A stretch of 64,000 nucleotides of DNA from Ostrinia nubilalis (GCF_963855985.1 NC_087097.1:2389001-2453000), one strand, 5' to 3'. Shown: positions 1-11,714, counted from the stretch's first letter. Notes: a model not told the origin generated them from the letters alone. Numbers and translations are program-made.

Positions 1-2556
1 ACTTTAGCCGCGATTGGCCAAAAATTAGTGTGCGCCGAAGCAAGCCGCTTCGCCTTGCGAAATTTCCTACCCCTAAATTCAGCACCAAATATCTACTCCG
101 CTGCAGATAAACGAAACGAAACCCTAAAACCCCAGGAATAGAGATCAAGTGGATTTTGACTGAGCACTCGTTAAATTTGTACCGTCGTAAAGCGGACGGC
201 GACGGAATTTCAACAAGTTGGATCCGCGTTTGGGGTGCATTTGTCCCTTGCACTCTTTGAGCTCTTATCACCTGGGATTAAGGTACACTTTGGGAGGTCC
301 CCGGCCACTTAGTCCGCTGCAGCGCAGACATTCTTGACGAATGTTGCCAAAAACTGGGCAGTTTTCACCTCGTTGCCGGTTCCTTTTATTGTTTTGTTTA
401 CGCTTTAGTTTTATTAGGCCTTTGCTTGAACGTGCGAAATTTCCGATGTGAGCTTAGTAGGGAAAGGACAATGTTCGTTCTCCATACATTGTTCGCCGTT
501 AGATCAACAGTGCCGAAATAATACTTTCTAGGTTCTAAATGACACAAATCTTTATGTAAGAACAATTATTCCTGGCGGACCAATTCTATAAACTTATTGA
601 TAGCAATATTGTTATCATAACCTCTTACTTACTAGTATTGTATTATATTATTTTATGCACATCGATTTGGGAGATGTTCTGTATTGTAGTTGTCGCAGCC
701 AAATTGTATTATAATATTGGACGGGTTTTGGAAATAGCTCGGCGTTCCACTTTTATGATTTACTTACTTACATTTTGCACGTAAATAAATAACATGAATC
801 CTATGTTTACTTTCCACTCTTGACATTTAACACGTGACTTACCAAACTAACTATCTCCATGGTTACCGTCTTAGTCTATGCATGACTAGGGATTGAACAA
901 CTTTTAATTGAATATTATTAACAATTCTCGATAATTATTATCGATTGAAAAATATTCGGTATTTGAATCGAAAGATATATTCAATTTTATCAATATCAAA
1001 ATATTCAATTTTAATAATAAAATAAATATTATTTACTACCACCTATGAAATGTTCTAAAAATTGCCTGGAGCGCTCCCCCAATCCTGGGTTTTCCCTTTC
1101 CAAGCTGAGAGGATATCATTTTGGTTCTATCGATACATTATAAAGGTACTTAATATTTGAAATGTATTACCAATTATTGTTATAAGCATTTTGAGCGAAT
1201 AAAACTTTCAATTCTATTAGAACTTTAGACATTTCTCTCACTTTAAGCGGCATTGGATTTTTCATCGAATTTTGAAACTGTAACAGATATATTAAAGATG
1301 ATCCCATATTGTTGTCATTGTCTATATCAGTGTTATGATCACAATTCTTTTTATTTTATTCATGACCTTCGACCAGTTGGACACATTAGATAGCTTCTTG
1401 TAGTATCGTGCAATATATTTTTAACTTTTAATTAAAATCTAGTCATACTGTAGCAATTTGGACGATTTATTTTATTTACAAGATCGGTATCTTATTGTCT
1501 ATGATGACCGCAGTCAACATCACTATTACATGGATTCCTAACAATGAAGTACGGCATTGCCTTGTGCCGATTTTACATAGATTTTATCGACACAAATTAT
1601 GGAACTTCATAGGATATGGAGCAGGCCACGCCCTAAAATGTCCGGATGTCGTCATAGTATTATGGAATACATATAAAATACTTTTATTATTTCATTTTTT
1701 AATCCTCAAGTGTCCGTTACAATCTAATTAATATTTAAGTATTCAAAAAGTAAGAGATTAATTTTGATACTTTTCTGCTGTGCCCAGGAATCTAAGGCGG
1801 TTTCTGACAATGTCCTTTATATTAGGACCCCAACTATACTTGTTGTTCGTTGCAATTCAGACAATTTGGAGAATCCAGAGAGTGGAAAGCAAGTAGTAAA
1901 ACTCAGACGTGAATAGTGACTATAAAACAAGCAAGCGTCACACCTAAAATTAATGATTATAACGAAGTAAAATTTATGGTCTTAGTTATTTAGAAACTTA
2001 TTAGGTATACGAAGCAAGAGTGGTGCTTAAATAAAACAAATCCCAAATATTTTGATATAAACTAATAGTAACAATAGCAAATTTAGATAAAGGCTTTTGA
2101 ATGAAATTGGACGGACAGAAAGGCCTTGACATGACCAGCATATAAATAGGCGGCTTATAGAAAGAATATCAGGAGAAACAAATACTCGCAATGTAAAATG
2201 TGTTCTTGTCCAATCGATTTCATAATAATGGTCTCAAGTACTTGGTTCACGCGATAAAGGTAATCAGCGTTTCTCAAATTATAAATCACTATTTAGGTGT
2301 CGGACCTTCTAATCTTCTTTATAGATCTATCAGGTTGGTTAAATTTTGCTAAATCCTACCTACGCTAGAAGCATATGGCTACACATAGTATTGGTATACA
2401 GTGTGTCATACCTAAAGATTAGATTCAGAACCCTCGGCTTCAAAGTTCAGAATAAAGAGGACAATTTTTAAATCAACAGACCAAGTGCACTGTAATACAT
2501 GGAGGTTTTTTGAGGTTACATGAGAAACTAATTCAATGATATTTTCTTTGTTCCAG
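1..2556 (+). other. Camta intron (3' part), no gene seen
   Basis: AT-rich sequence upstream of the first exon. It ends in a pyrimidine-rich stretch and an AG acceptor at 2555-2556. The only longer open frame (1495-1731) has no recognisable domain and no codon-like composition. The stretch around 905-1030 is simple AT-rich sequence with repeated ATTCAATTTT-like words. I see no RNA gene or clear transposon. Confidence 0.7.
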
Positions 2557-2648
2557 ATGGCGAGCCCATCAAACTACCAGAGAACTTGGAGAGTCTACCA
2601 CGGGCAGAACACTTCGCTGCACAGAGGCATCGATGGAACACCAATGAG
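2557..2648 (+). CDS. Camta: CAMTA internal exon: start of CG-1 DNA-binding domain
   Basis: Internal coding exon of a calmodulin-binding transcription activator, a nuclear CG-1 family factor; the CG-1 domain in this family is a DNA-binding module recognising CGCG-type sites. The exon follows a ttccAG acceptor and ends at GAG|gtaagt, a near-perfect donor. Its first two bases finish a codon begun upstream (probably Asp, inferred), then 30 codons run to the donor in phase 0. The peptide carries LPENLESLPRAEHF, then QRHRWNTNE, which matches the conserved start of CG-1 (the RHRWNTNEEIA block). The 92-bp exon is too short to stand out as an open frame. The next exon continues the motif without a gap. 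Upstream coding exons are outside the window. Recognition is from memory of the family; the splice sites and reading frame are seen directly. Confidence 0.93.
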
Positions 2649-5600
2649 GTAAGTTTTTATGGCCTTCCATTATTGGAGTTTCAAAATCTTATTCTTGAAG
2701 GTTGACGTTTTTCGGGCCCTTCCGAAAAACGTCCTATCCCATCGAACCTATTCCCATATTTTTGCTGGTTCTTTCAACCGTAAAATAAGTTTGAAAAGCA
2801 TACTTTATTCGTTACTGTTTTGTAACAACTGAAATAACGGCTGATAAGTTATCTCATAATAACAAATGAATTAATCTCGTTAGAAATATTTTGAGTGTTC
2901 AAACCATTTGTGTGGAACTTTAAATTAATTTTGTATTGACATTTTGTATCATATTTCTAGTTTGTACACAACATTGTTTAAGTTTATGAAAATACTTCTT
3001 AGGATAAAAGCTCCCTTAGCTTTGGAAGTTGAATTGAATTGAAAGCTATAGAAGCAATATTCACGGTTCTAACTAGAGCGTGAAAATGTTCCACAACAAT
3101 AACACTGTTAACTCAACTAAGATGTTAAGTCCAAGAAAGGCTGCAAAAAGCCTAGGATGTTCGTGTCACTGTCTCCGAGCTGTTTATTTTGCACAGACTG
3201 AACATTTGCTACGAATGTGGTCGAAATAAAGAAATATAATTCTGGTGGTTCATTTGGGTAATGTAATAATAATAATACGAATCAGTAATAAACCTCTTTT
3301 CTGATAAGACCGTCGTCAACATTGATGACATTTTGAAAGACATACATAAAAACTTGTACGATGTTGTCGCAAACTTTTTGCACCTACGTAACAATTTTGC
3401 AGTCCTTTGCATAGTGTCATAGAATAATTAAAGCACTTTGAACAAGTACGTAGGCAGTATTATAATGAATTCTCTAATAAAAGCGGCTATACAACGCTGC
3501 GCGCATGTGGCGAGTCATGTATAATGCAAATAGTCATGTGTGTCTCATATCTCGTCGTCGCTATGTTTCAGCCTACTTAACTTGGCGTAGATTAGCTTTA
3601 GGACCCCTACCATTTGCTATCAGTCATAAATCATGTTCACTTTAATTTATATTTTATAGTAGAAGACTTATGATATTACCTTGCGGAACCCCTTTATTAT
3701 TTCAGCGGAATCTTATGTTTTAAGAAAATATATTGAAGTAAGTGTTTGCTATAAATATGGATAGTATAACCTAAGTTGATTATTAATAAATCATAAGCCT
3801 AGTAACTAATAATATGCCCAATTAAAATTATCTTATCGATAGTAACTAGATAGTCAAGATAAACATTGAATTATCTTAACAAAGGCATTGTATCGTAAAT
3901 AACTTATCTAATAATAGTGCTTTAGTTATAATACATTAATATTCATGATTCAACAGCATTTTCAGTACCTGATAATGAAGTAGCTGTCTGCTGTAAAAAA
4001 CCTAATACTGCTTAAAATTTAAATCAATGATTCTTGAGGGTTTGGATGAAGAAACTGAACTGAAAATTATGATATTTTAATTTGATTAATTACTCAAAAT
4101 TCTATGTGAACCATAGGTACGTAGGTTTCAGTCTTCAGAATAACAAGACCTTTAAGCGAAGGCCTTGCCAATAAATCACCTGAAACCTCGAAGAGAGTCC
4201 CGTGGTAGCCGCCGTCCGTTAGATTAGGTCTGTTAATGAAATGCGCGCTGTGTAAATTAGGCCTCGGCCGAGTAACAGTTGTTATGATAATGACTCGCAT
4301 GACCTGCGCCCGGCGACCGTATATTCCGATGGAAAGACTGTCGCCTGAACTAGAAATATGGGGTTTAATTGTTGCCAATTTGTTTTAGGTTTGTTGGGAG
4401 GGTGTTGGTTTAGTTTTGGGGCGGTAATCAGGTTAACTACAGTTTTATTAGTCTACAATTCTACATCATTAAGTATTTGTGAGGCATCTAAATTTCTTTC
4501 AGTATCGGTTTTGCTTCAATGGTTATTATTATGTTGATTCCGTAAAAGTAAGAACTGATCCAAATATTTGTCCTGATCCAAATATTTCGAATCTGTCAAC
4601 TTATTGACAGGTAATGTGTTTCTCGAGCAGCTGATGATGTGAATTCTGTTTAACTTTTAGATTCTTTAACTTGCGTTCGATTTCTACTATTTCAGTCATT
4701 CTACAATTTAATTTTTCTCATTTTCATTAGGGTATTGCTTGATTAGAAATACGATTGCATTTTAATAATACGTTAGGTAAGCTGCGTTTCCAACTTCACT
4801 TCAGCTTCTTCCGACTCACGTCAGTTTGAGCTTATAATGGTTATCTGAGTTTTAAAAAGCTATTCGTTGATATTTGTATGAAAGTTTTACCAAGAGTGTA
4901 TTTTAAAACGCCGTAGCTTGAAATTTCGCGAGCAATTTCACCTTTTGTAGTACTTAAGGTCATTACAGTACCATTTTACTATCAATAAAACGTGAACAAA
5001 GGTTTTAAAAGTTTATTTAGGTTCTGCTACAGTCCAAAGAGGAGTATTAAGTTGTGGAATAGTTCCTTAGGGAAATTAGAGCTTTGTGGGGATGATTGGT
5101 ACCAAATAGGGGATGCTCGAGCAGTTTCAGCCTTTATGGCTCCGATAATAAAGGTCGGGCATGGGAGGAGCAGAGCAGCTAGTTGATGTGTATGGGTCAA
5201 AAGTAGATATTATCATATTAATGGTCAACGATGTACAAAAATAGGCCTGCTCTTATTTTACTTTATCAAACCGCCCTTATCTGTTGCCTCGTTTTTTTTT
5301 TCTTTAAATATTTTTTGAAATATTGAGATTGTAATCACTTTTAAGTGCGTACACATTGATTAAAGTTGATTCATTTAGTTTTTGATTACAAATCATGATT
5401 TTTGAGATAGCCATTAGCCCTACATCACTTGCATAGCCCATTCACTGTCCTAAAACGGCTCAAGAGCAAAATTCAGAGCGTGACATTCTGACTGTGTTAC
5501 AGTACTTACGTGTACGAGTAAGGTTTAATAACTCAATTGGAGCTTGATTATACATATCCTATCTACTATAATTTATTTCGTAATTCACTCATTAACCCTG

Positions 5601-5962
5601 TTAAATTTAATCATTTAAAACTAGCGCACAAAAAGCTTCCCAAGTATTCAGATACTTTAACGCAATTTAAATCTTATGAAACAGTTAATCCGAGTAACTC
5701 CTAATTGGCGAAAGCATTAACTAACTCGCAGGTAACCGAGTTACCTTAACCTACGTTAAGCAGTTGCTTAGGAAGTTAAACAGCTTTAGTGTTGAAGCTA
5801 ACGGTAATGGATTACCTTAAGTAAGTTGGAGTTAAAGAGCGGATTGATTTAATTGGTATTAAAATGTCAAATTGTACATAAATACAATTTATCAAGCATC
5901 AAGATTCTTTGTGACTTCGTATCACATTTTATAAATGCCAGTTTTGTCAAATTGTACTAATT
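2649..5962. other. intronic stretch without clear elements
   Basis: Mostly AT-rich sequence. An octamer-type POU site ATGCAAAT lies at 3524-3531 in a locally GC-richer patch (about 3485-3570). A second CpG-richer patch lies at 4200-4330. Short open frames at 3209-3412, 4094-4378 and 4992-5186 look random. Confidence 0.55.
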
Positions 5963-6085
5963 TTGTGGACGACAGCACATCGCTCGGTGTCGGGTCGGAT
6001 CCGAGGACGTGGGTTCGATCCCTGCTTGACCGCTGATATTGTGGTAAACACAAGCATATTAAAGTGATCACGAGGGGTTAACAGG
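5963..6085 (+). repeat. possible tRNA-derived SINE fragment
   Basis: A perfect RNA polymerase III B-box, GGTTCGATCCC, lies at 6012-6022 and is followed by short AT-rich sequence. The A-box region is not convincing and no cloverleaf can be folded, so this is read as a decayed SINE head and not a tRNA gene. Confidence 0.35.
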
Positions 6086-6499
6086 ATAAGTTAAAAAAAT
6101 ATAGACGCTTATTTATCTTTGTATCTGTTTCGACGGAATTCAGAGTTTGGAAGTAGCTAGGTCTAAATTTTTTCTACCATTATTATATGGTAAACACCAC
6201 CCTGTAACAGTAAAATAATGGGGTGCGATATTAAATAACAATATTTTTATTACCGTCGTTTGCCATTACGCAATCTCACGATGTTTTCCTTCAGGGGACA
6301 TTTTAAAAAGGGCTCTGAAGTTCGAATTAGGCCGGGACACATTACCGGAGTCATCGTTCCTTACTAAAGTATCGCCATAACTTGATGAATCCCGGCCATT
6401 ATACTAATGTTGTTTGTTGTGTTCTCCGCCTTATAATACAAAAGAATGGCGCAGAAAGTCTACTTTTGTTTACATTATTATTAGTTATGCAAAATAAAG

Positions 6500-6603
6500 G
6501 TCGCGGGAAGAACCTGGATGCGGGCAACCCAGGCCCGGTCGTTATGGAAAGCCTTGAGGGAGGCCTTTGTCCAGCAGTGGACGTCATTTGGCTGAAACGA
6601 ACG
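6500..6603 (+). mobile_element. 5'-truncated RTE-type LINE 3' end with 13-bp TSD
   Basis: The stretch encodes, in shifted frame, the C-terminal tail of an RTE-like endonuclease/reverse transcriptase and ends at the stop plus an AACG-type tail. It is flanked by ATGCAAAATAAAG (6487-6499) and ATGCAAAATGAAG (6604-6616), a 13-bp target-site duplication with one mismatch, which fixes the ends of a 104-bp insertion. Open frames on either strand here are by-products. Confidence 0.8.
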
Positions 6604-6649
6604 ATGCAAAATGAAGTGTTGTAATTGTTAAAGATACAATTATAGAAAC

Positions 6650-6800
6650 TTTGTGAACCCTTGAAAAAGAGGCTGACAATTGTGACTAAGTTTCTTGAGC
6701 TGATTCTTTTCAACACTGACCCATTTATTGTCCAGAAGCAGTGGTAGGGTTGAAGTAATACTGGGTTGTTTAAAAGAGCTTTTAAAATAAATAAATAATA
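6650..6800 (+). repeat. older interspersed repeat (relative at 16.4 and 12.0 kb)
   Basis: Shares the block CCCTTGAAAAAGAGG, a GTGACT-A/G-GTTTCTTG-like core and a 'cattTATTGTC..GAAGCAG.GGTAGGGTT' block with 16405-16740 and, in part, with 12030-12060. It looks like a LINE-derived 3' region. A short minus-strand fragment like the SINE tail (ACCCAGACCCGTCA) follows at about 6925-6945. Confidence 0.5.
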
Positions 6801-7042
6801 AATATCCTTGGACATTTTACACTGCGCCTCTAGTCCCAAACTAAGCAAAGCTTGTACTATGGGTTCTAGACAACGGACATAAACATAATAATACTTTTTT
6901 TTTGTAAATACCTACTGTAAATAGCAGCACCCAGACCCGTCAAAGCCTACTTGCAAAATAAATGAACTTTAATTTTAATTGAATTTATACAGAAAGTGAC
7001 GATCTATTTTGTGACGAACCACGCTATACTGAAAATTCGTTT

Positions 7043-7163
7043 AGGTTCATTCTTAAACTGCAGAACAGATTTTCACTTATACTTGAGACTGAGATATATT
7101 ACTGCCTCTATTTCTACTGTACTTTCACCCGAAGACGTCTGAGATACAGTTACTACAGTATTA
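7043..7163 (+). repeat. left flanking direct repeat of the hairpin locus
   Basis: About 120 bp, starting near TTCATTCTTAAACTGCAG and containing CGAAGACGTCTGAGATACAG, is repeated in the same orientation at about 7528-7653 with small indels. The two copies bracket the hairpin at 7165-7410 and its partial third copy. Confidence 0.8.
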
Positions 7164-7164
7164 A

Positions 7165-7410
7165 CAGAGTAAATACAAATGAGTAGGTCATCTTCATAGA
7201 AACGCACCGAGCGCGGTTTGTATGTGAGCGCGCCAATATGTATGCGGCGCGCACGCACACACTGACAAAATTTAGCGTGGATTAGCGGTGAGGTGCGGTG
7301 AATTTTGTCAGTGTGTGCGTGCGCGCCGCATACGTATTGGCGCGCGCTCACATACAAACCGCGCTCGGTGCGTTTCTATGAAGATGACCTAGTCATTTGT
7401 ATTTACTCTG
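7165..7410. repeat. long near-perfect inverted repeat (about 108-bp arms)
   Basis: The left arm (7165-7272) and the right arm (7301-7410) are reverse complements with only a few differences: a G/C change in GAGTAGG, a 2-base GC indel in the GAGCGCGCC block, and a T/C in the TATGTATG block. A 28-base loop separates them. A transcript through here would fold into a strong hairpin. A third, partial copy of loop plus arm follows at 7411-7509. Confidence 0.92.
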
Positions 7411-7509
7411 CACACACTGTCAAAATTTAGCGTGGATTAGCGGGGTGTTGCGCCGCACCGCGCTCGGTGCGTTTCTATGAAGATGACCTACTCATTTGTA
7501 TTTACTCTG
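7411..7509 (+). repeat. partial third copy of the hairpin unit
   Basis: Begins CACACACTGTCAAAATTTAG, repeats the loop word GCGTGGATTAGCGG and then the outer arm from CGCGCTCGGTGCG through ATTTACTCTG. The middle of the arm is missing. Confidence 0.85.
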
Positions 7510-7527
7510 CTACTACTTCATTCTGAT

Positions 7528-7653
7528 TCATTCATAAACTGCAGAAAGGTGCCAACACAGATTTTCACTTATACTTGAGACTGATATATATGTATTACTG
7601 TACATATTTCTACTGTACTCTCATCCGAAGACGTCTGAGATACAGTATTAACC
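7528..7653 (+). repeat. right flanking direct repeat of the hairpin locus
   Basis: Same-orientation copy of 7043-7163, with insertions such as AAGGTGCCAACA near its start. It ends in the shared GACGTCTGAGATACAGTATTA block. Confidence 0.8.
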
Positions 7654-7917
7654 ACGACGAAGTTGGTCGGGATATAATATGTACACATATATCTTAATAT
7701 CGCAAGAAACTTCGCGGGTATTTCTAAATGTTTTCACCGAGTTACGGAGGAATACTTGCTTGATTTAGTTCTCCTTTGTGCTCACTCAGTTCCATGTTTG
7801 CTTTTACTTTTCAGTTTTAATGGTTTTAGTCTTTTGTATTTCGTGATGGTGTTTGAGAGATTTGCAGCTTTTAACGTCTTTGTCTTTAACTAATATCTGT
7901 GGTTACAAAAGTATTCT

Positions 7918-8036
7918 AGGCTGAGTTGCACCACCTAACTCTAACGGTAACTATGACGATAACCGGTGTATTTTGTATGGGGTTTGATAGATTTTTGACG
8001 TTTGTTAAAAAATAAAATGGCGCAACGTGCAACCCA
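7918..8036. mobile_element. MITE family A, copy 1
   Basis: Roughly 115-bp element with ends related to GGCTGAGTTGCACCA and an internal TTTGTATGGGGTTTGA-AGATTTTTGAC block. The same element occurs at 23921, 27271, 46484, 53664, 54482 and 56181. There is no coding capacity. This copy has a diverged right end (CGTGCAACCC). Confidence 0.8.
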
Positions 8037-8191
8037 CTCGATTAGCGAATTATTTTAGGGATGTCAAATGATGAGGTAAAACATTTTTACTAACATTTCA
8101 ATTTAAATACGAATTTTAAAGGACGTAGCACACTTATCAACCCGGAAAGGGATCGTAACCGTAGGTATCAATCCGAGGCGGTCAGTATTCT

Positions 8192-8989
8192 AAAGGACAT
8201 CATCCACGTTTCATATATTTTTGGTCCAAAATCAAAAGTGCCGGCCAACAAAAAAAAGTGCTGTATTCTGACAGAATACGTCTGCCTTAGCATTTATTAC
8301 TATGGCACCAAAGCCGTAGCACCACTGTGCGTCGAGTATTTGGGATCTAAAAGTCATCGACTATTCATACATTTTCTGTTCAAAATCAAAAGTGTCGGCC
8401 AACAAAAAAAAAGTGCTGTTTTCTGACAGAATACGTCCGCCTTAGCAATTGTTATTATGGCACCAAAGCTGTAGCATCACTGTGCGTCGAGTATTTGCGA
8501 TCTAAAATTCATCGACGATTCATACATTTTTTGTTCAAAATCAAAAGTGTCGGCCAATAAAAAAAAGTGATGTATTCTGACAGAATACGTCCGCCTTAGC
8601 ATTTATTACTATGGCACCAAAGCTGTAGCACCACTGTGCGTCGAGTATTTGAGATCTAAAATTCATCGACGATTCATACATTTTTTGTTAAAAATCAAAA
8701 GTAGTGTCGGCCAATAAAAAAAAAGTGCTGTATTCTGACAGAATACGTCCGCCTTAGCATTTGTTACTATGACACCAAAGCTGTATCACCACTGTGTGTC
8801 GTAGTATTTGAGATCAAAGTCATCCACGTTTCCTATATTTTTAGAACTCAAATACTACGATGCACAGTGGTGCTACAGCTTTGGTGGCATAGTAATAAAT
8901 GCTAAGGCGGACGTATTCTGTCAGAATACAGCACTTTTATTTTTTGGCCGGCACTTTTGATTTTGGACCAAAATGGATGATGTCCTTTT
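8192..8989. repeat. 154-bp tandem array ending in an inverted unit
   Basis: Four direct units start near 8227, 8381, 8536 and 8690 (period 154-155 bp), each carrying CAAAATCAAAAGTG, the palindrome TATTCTGACAGAATACG and ATGGCACCAAAGC-GTAGCACC. A fifth unit is inverted (about 8842-8978). The outer ends AAAGGACATCATCCA (8192-8206) and its complement (about 8975-8989) match, so the whole 798-bp block looks like one foldback element. It is not a CRISPR array: units are too long and have no short spacers. Confidence 0.88.
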
Positions 8990-9008
8990 GCTTATTTTGA
9001 ATCAGAGG

Positions 9009-9131
9009 GCCTAGTGTGAGTTTACATGTGAGCGCGTCAAAAAATGACATTAATTGTACAGCGCCCCTAACGGGAAATGTTCAAAAACTAAAATGTTGTG
9101 AGCGCGTTTGGTGTAAACTCACACTCAGCCC
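9009..9131. mobile_element. MITE with ends like GGGC..AGTGTGAGTTTAC
   Basis: Left end GGCCTAGTGTGAGTTTACA and right end GTAAACTCACACTCAGCCC are inverted repeats; GTGAGCGCG occurs just inside the left end and again before the right end. Length about 123 bp, non-coding. Confidence 0.75.
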
Positions 9132-9399
9132 ACAGGTGGCAGAATAAAATATCTTATTTACTCGTTTATCTATTGTTTGTGACCATCATTAAATTTTGTG
9201 TGCAAAATGAAGCCATTTAAAAAGCACTTCGGAAGGGTGATTCCGGAAGAACGGAAAAAATTGACGTGTTAAAATAACACATCCAAACAACCCGATACAT
9301 ATACGCGAGATGACATCTCCCATCCATCTGTAAGGGTAGATGCAGACCAAGAGCATTCATATTTCTATATTTTGTGTGACATATAAATAGATATAGATA

Positions 9400-9560
9400 A
9401 CTAGTGGCCGCCCGCGACTTCATACGCGTGGATCCCGTTTTACCCCCTTATGGGTGGAGTTTCGTAAAATTCGTTGCAAAATTTGAAACTCCTAGCACTT
9501 GTAGTTTCTGAGATTTCATGACGAGTGAGTCAGTCAATCAATGACCTTTCGCTTTGTAGA
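9400..9560 (-). mobile_element. Helitron-like non-autonomous element, minus orientation
   Basis: Begins ACTAGTGGCCGCCCGCG, the complement of a Helitron-type 3' end (hairpin then CTAGT), and runs through GTGGATCCCGTTTTACCCCC. The same family is present in plus orientation at 46888-47092. The 5' border is estimated from the GTGAGTCAGTCA simple repeat. Confidence 0.65.
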
Positions 9561-11166
9561 TATTTTGTAGATATACTTAGATGATCATCATAATTTCAGC
9601 CAACTAGATTTAGGGCATATATAAACTTTATTTACTTTACCATACACAGATTGTCTAATAAGACACAAGTTAGGTAGGTATCTATCTAATATACGCTTAG
9701 GTATCAGGGTAGTAAATAATTGACGAAGTGCCTATTCACTCTTGCCTTGAGATTAAATCAAAGTGTTGGGGAAAGATACCAGCACCTGTTCCAGTCCTTA
9801 GCTACTTATTAGTATTAAAATATTGCATTGTCATTATCTAATCTAATCAAACTTTATTAACCGATAGTAAAAACAAAAAAATACGTGCCAACAAATATTA
9901 TTTTCACTAGTTCAAAGTTAGAATCTGAATATTACTTACACGCCCTGTGTAAACCTCGCCTAAAATGTTAAACGAGCGCTGTCCCATTTTTCCGTTCAAA
10001 TAGAATTTGTTTTAATTGTGTCCCCTTGTCCCGTAATAACGATTTATAAAACAAAATATCCGCTCGTTATCCGAGGGACAAGGGTGAAGGGAAGGGAAAG
10101 AGCCTTCCTAAACGATAATCGATTGTTGGATGAGTAATTGAATTATGCAGAATCAATTCAAGTTGAGTTAATTTTATTAATTGTGTTTGTTATAACACAA
10201 AATTAGACGCATCTTTTGGCAACGTAGCTTTTTTGCGTCAGGAAAATGTGGGAAATGCAATGCAAAGATAAAGATAATTATGATTATTAACTTTTTTATG
10301 AGTAGTTAACTCAACTAATCAAATCAAATTTAATTGTCTATATCGGTTGTATCTATGTAAGAGTTACTATTTGAACAATTTGCACGGTGTTGTTTTGCAA
10401 CACTGTTGCAGATGATGTATGCAATTGACTCAATTGGTAAATTGGTGCAGTTGCCGCCTGGGAGCTACTTGGGGTATCGTTGGTATCGTTGACAGATTGG
10501 CAATCATTGCATGCGTGTGCGCACAGTGCATATAAGTGGCGGGTTCCGCACTTAGCAGTACGTACTGATAAATATCGAAAGGTACATAAACAAGCCAAGA
10601 ATATAGGTACTCGTATAATAAAAGCATAATAATAAACGTTACGAGAACACAAAGGTATATTTTTGTTATAAATTAGCACCGTTACAACTAAATAAAATGC
10701 CAGGGAGATTTACTTTTATTTATATTTGTACAGAGATTTATAAGATAAGAAAGAATTATAATTGCGAAACATACCTCCTACCTAGTCACGTTATTTTGAC
10801 TTATTAAGATGTAGTTAGGTGATTACGATATCGTTCGATCAAACGAACAAAATAAACGAATCGATAAAAAAAACCTTTAATTCAGACAACTGTTACAAAA
10901 TCGACACTTAAAAAAATATTATTAAAAATATTAACCCTCTCTCTATTTATTACTCTGCCACCCCGTTGTATACACCTTCCGCCCGTGGCCACGTATGCAA
11001 ATACAACGGGCCGGGGTCTGATGACGCGAGTGACGGCGATAGATTTGCCCAGGATACCGGGAATTAGAATTTATGATGTATAAAAAAGGTAACTTTTATG
11101 AATAAGAGATATTTGTTACGTTTGTAAAAATTATGTTTGGTTTGATTTTTTGTAAACTAACGCCCG
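9561..11166. other. intronic stretch without clear elements
   Basis: AT-rich. The overlapping minus-strand open frames near 10353-10679 have no recognisable domain. No transposon ends or RNA gene were identified. Confidence 0.5.
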
Positions 11167-11714
11167 TTTCCTATATTCAATCCTTGTCCAAATCCGGATT
11201 ACAACAGCTGTCAAATTGAATTTAGTTCTAGATTATATTTCCAAAATGTTCGATGCATTTACACTTTAATATTGTTTGAATAGTCTTATAAAGAATATAA
11301 AAATGTAAAAACATCAAAAACCGCAGATATTTTGGCCAAAAACATATTAAAATTTGACAGATAACAATCCAAATTAGCAGATAACAATCCAACAATCCAA
11401 ATAGTCGGCCGTTTGGTGTAGTGGTTCAGAACGGACTACTATGCCGAGAGGTCCCGGGTTCGATTCCCGGCCGGGCAGAAATTGAAATGATGAATTTTAA
11501 TTTCTGTGACGGGTCTGGGTGTTACTATGTATAATATGTATGTATTTAAAAAAAAGTATATAAGTAGTATATCCGTTAAGCTAGCACCCATAACACAAGC
11601 ATATTAATTGCTTACTTTGGGGCTAGATGGCGCTGTGTGAGATTGTCCAAAGATATATTAAAAAATATATTTAAAAAAATCCATCCAATTTGGATTAGGA
11701 TTGAATATAGAAAT
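11167..11714. mobile_element. TIR element interrupted by a SINE
   Basis: Left end (about 11167-11195, with CTATATTCAATCC) and right end (about 11688-11714, with GGATTGAATATAG) are inverted repeats of about 28 bp with a few mismatches. Inside lies a tRNA-derived SINE (11405 to about 11672), so the original element was about 280 bp. Short repeats of ACAATCCAA lie just left of the SINE. Confidence 0.65.
11405..11672 (+). mobile_element. tRNA-derived SINE, copy 1
   Basis: The head has an A-box TGGTGTAGTGG (11415-11425) and a B-box GGTTCGATTCC (11457-11467), ending CCCGGCCGGGCAG like a tRNA 3' half. The body continues with GAAATTGAAATGATG, TTACTATGTATAATATGTA and an AT-rich end. It shares head and body with 41315-41575. 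A type close to lepidopteran SINEs such as the Metulj group is possible but unverified. Confidence 0.85.

Noticed and set aside
6399..6848. 149-codon minus-strand frame
   Set aside because: It runs antisense through an RTE insertion and an older repeat; no domain.
7073..7357. 94-codon minus-strand frame
   Set aside because: Falls across the long hairpin locus; the inverted repeat explains the GC-rich open sequence.
8192..8989. CRISPR-like array
   Set aside because: Eukaryotic context, 154-bp units with no distinct spacers, and one inverted unit.
11407..11477. tRNA gene
   Set aside because: Has A- and B-boxes, but no good acceptor stem pairing, and it is followed by a SINE body shared with 41315-41575.
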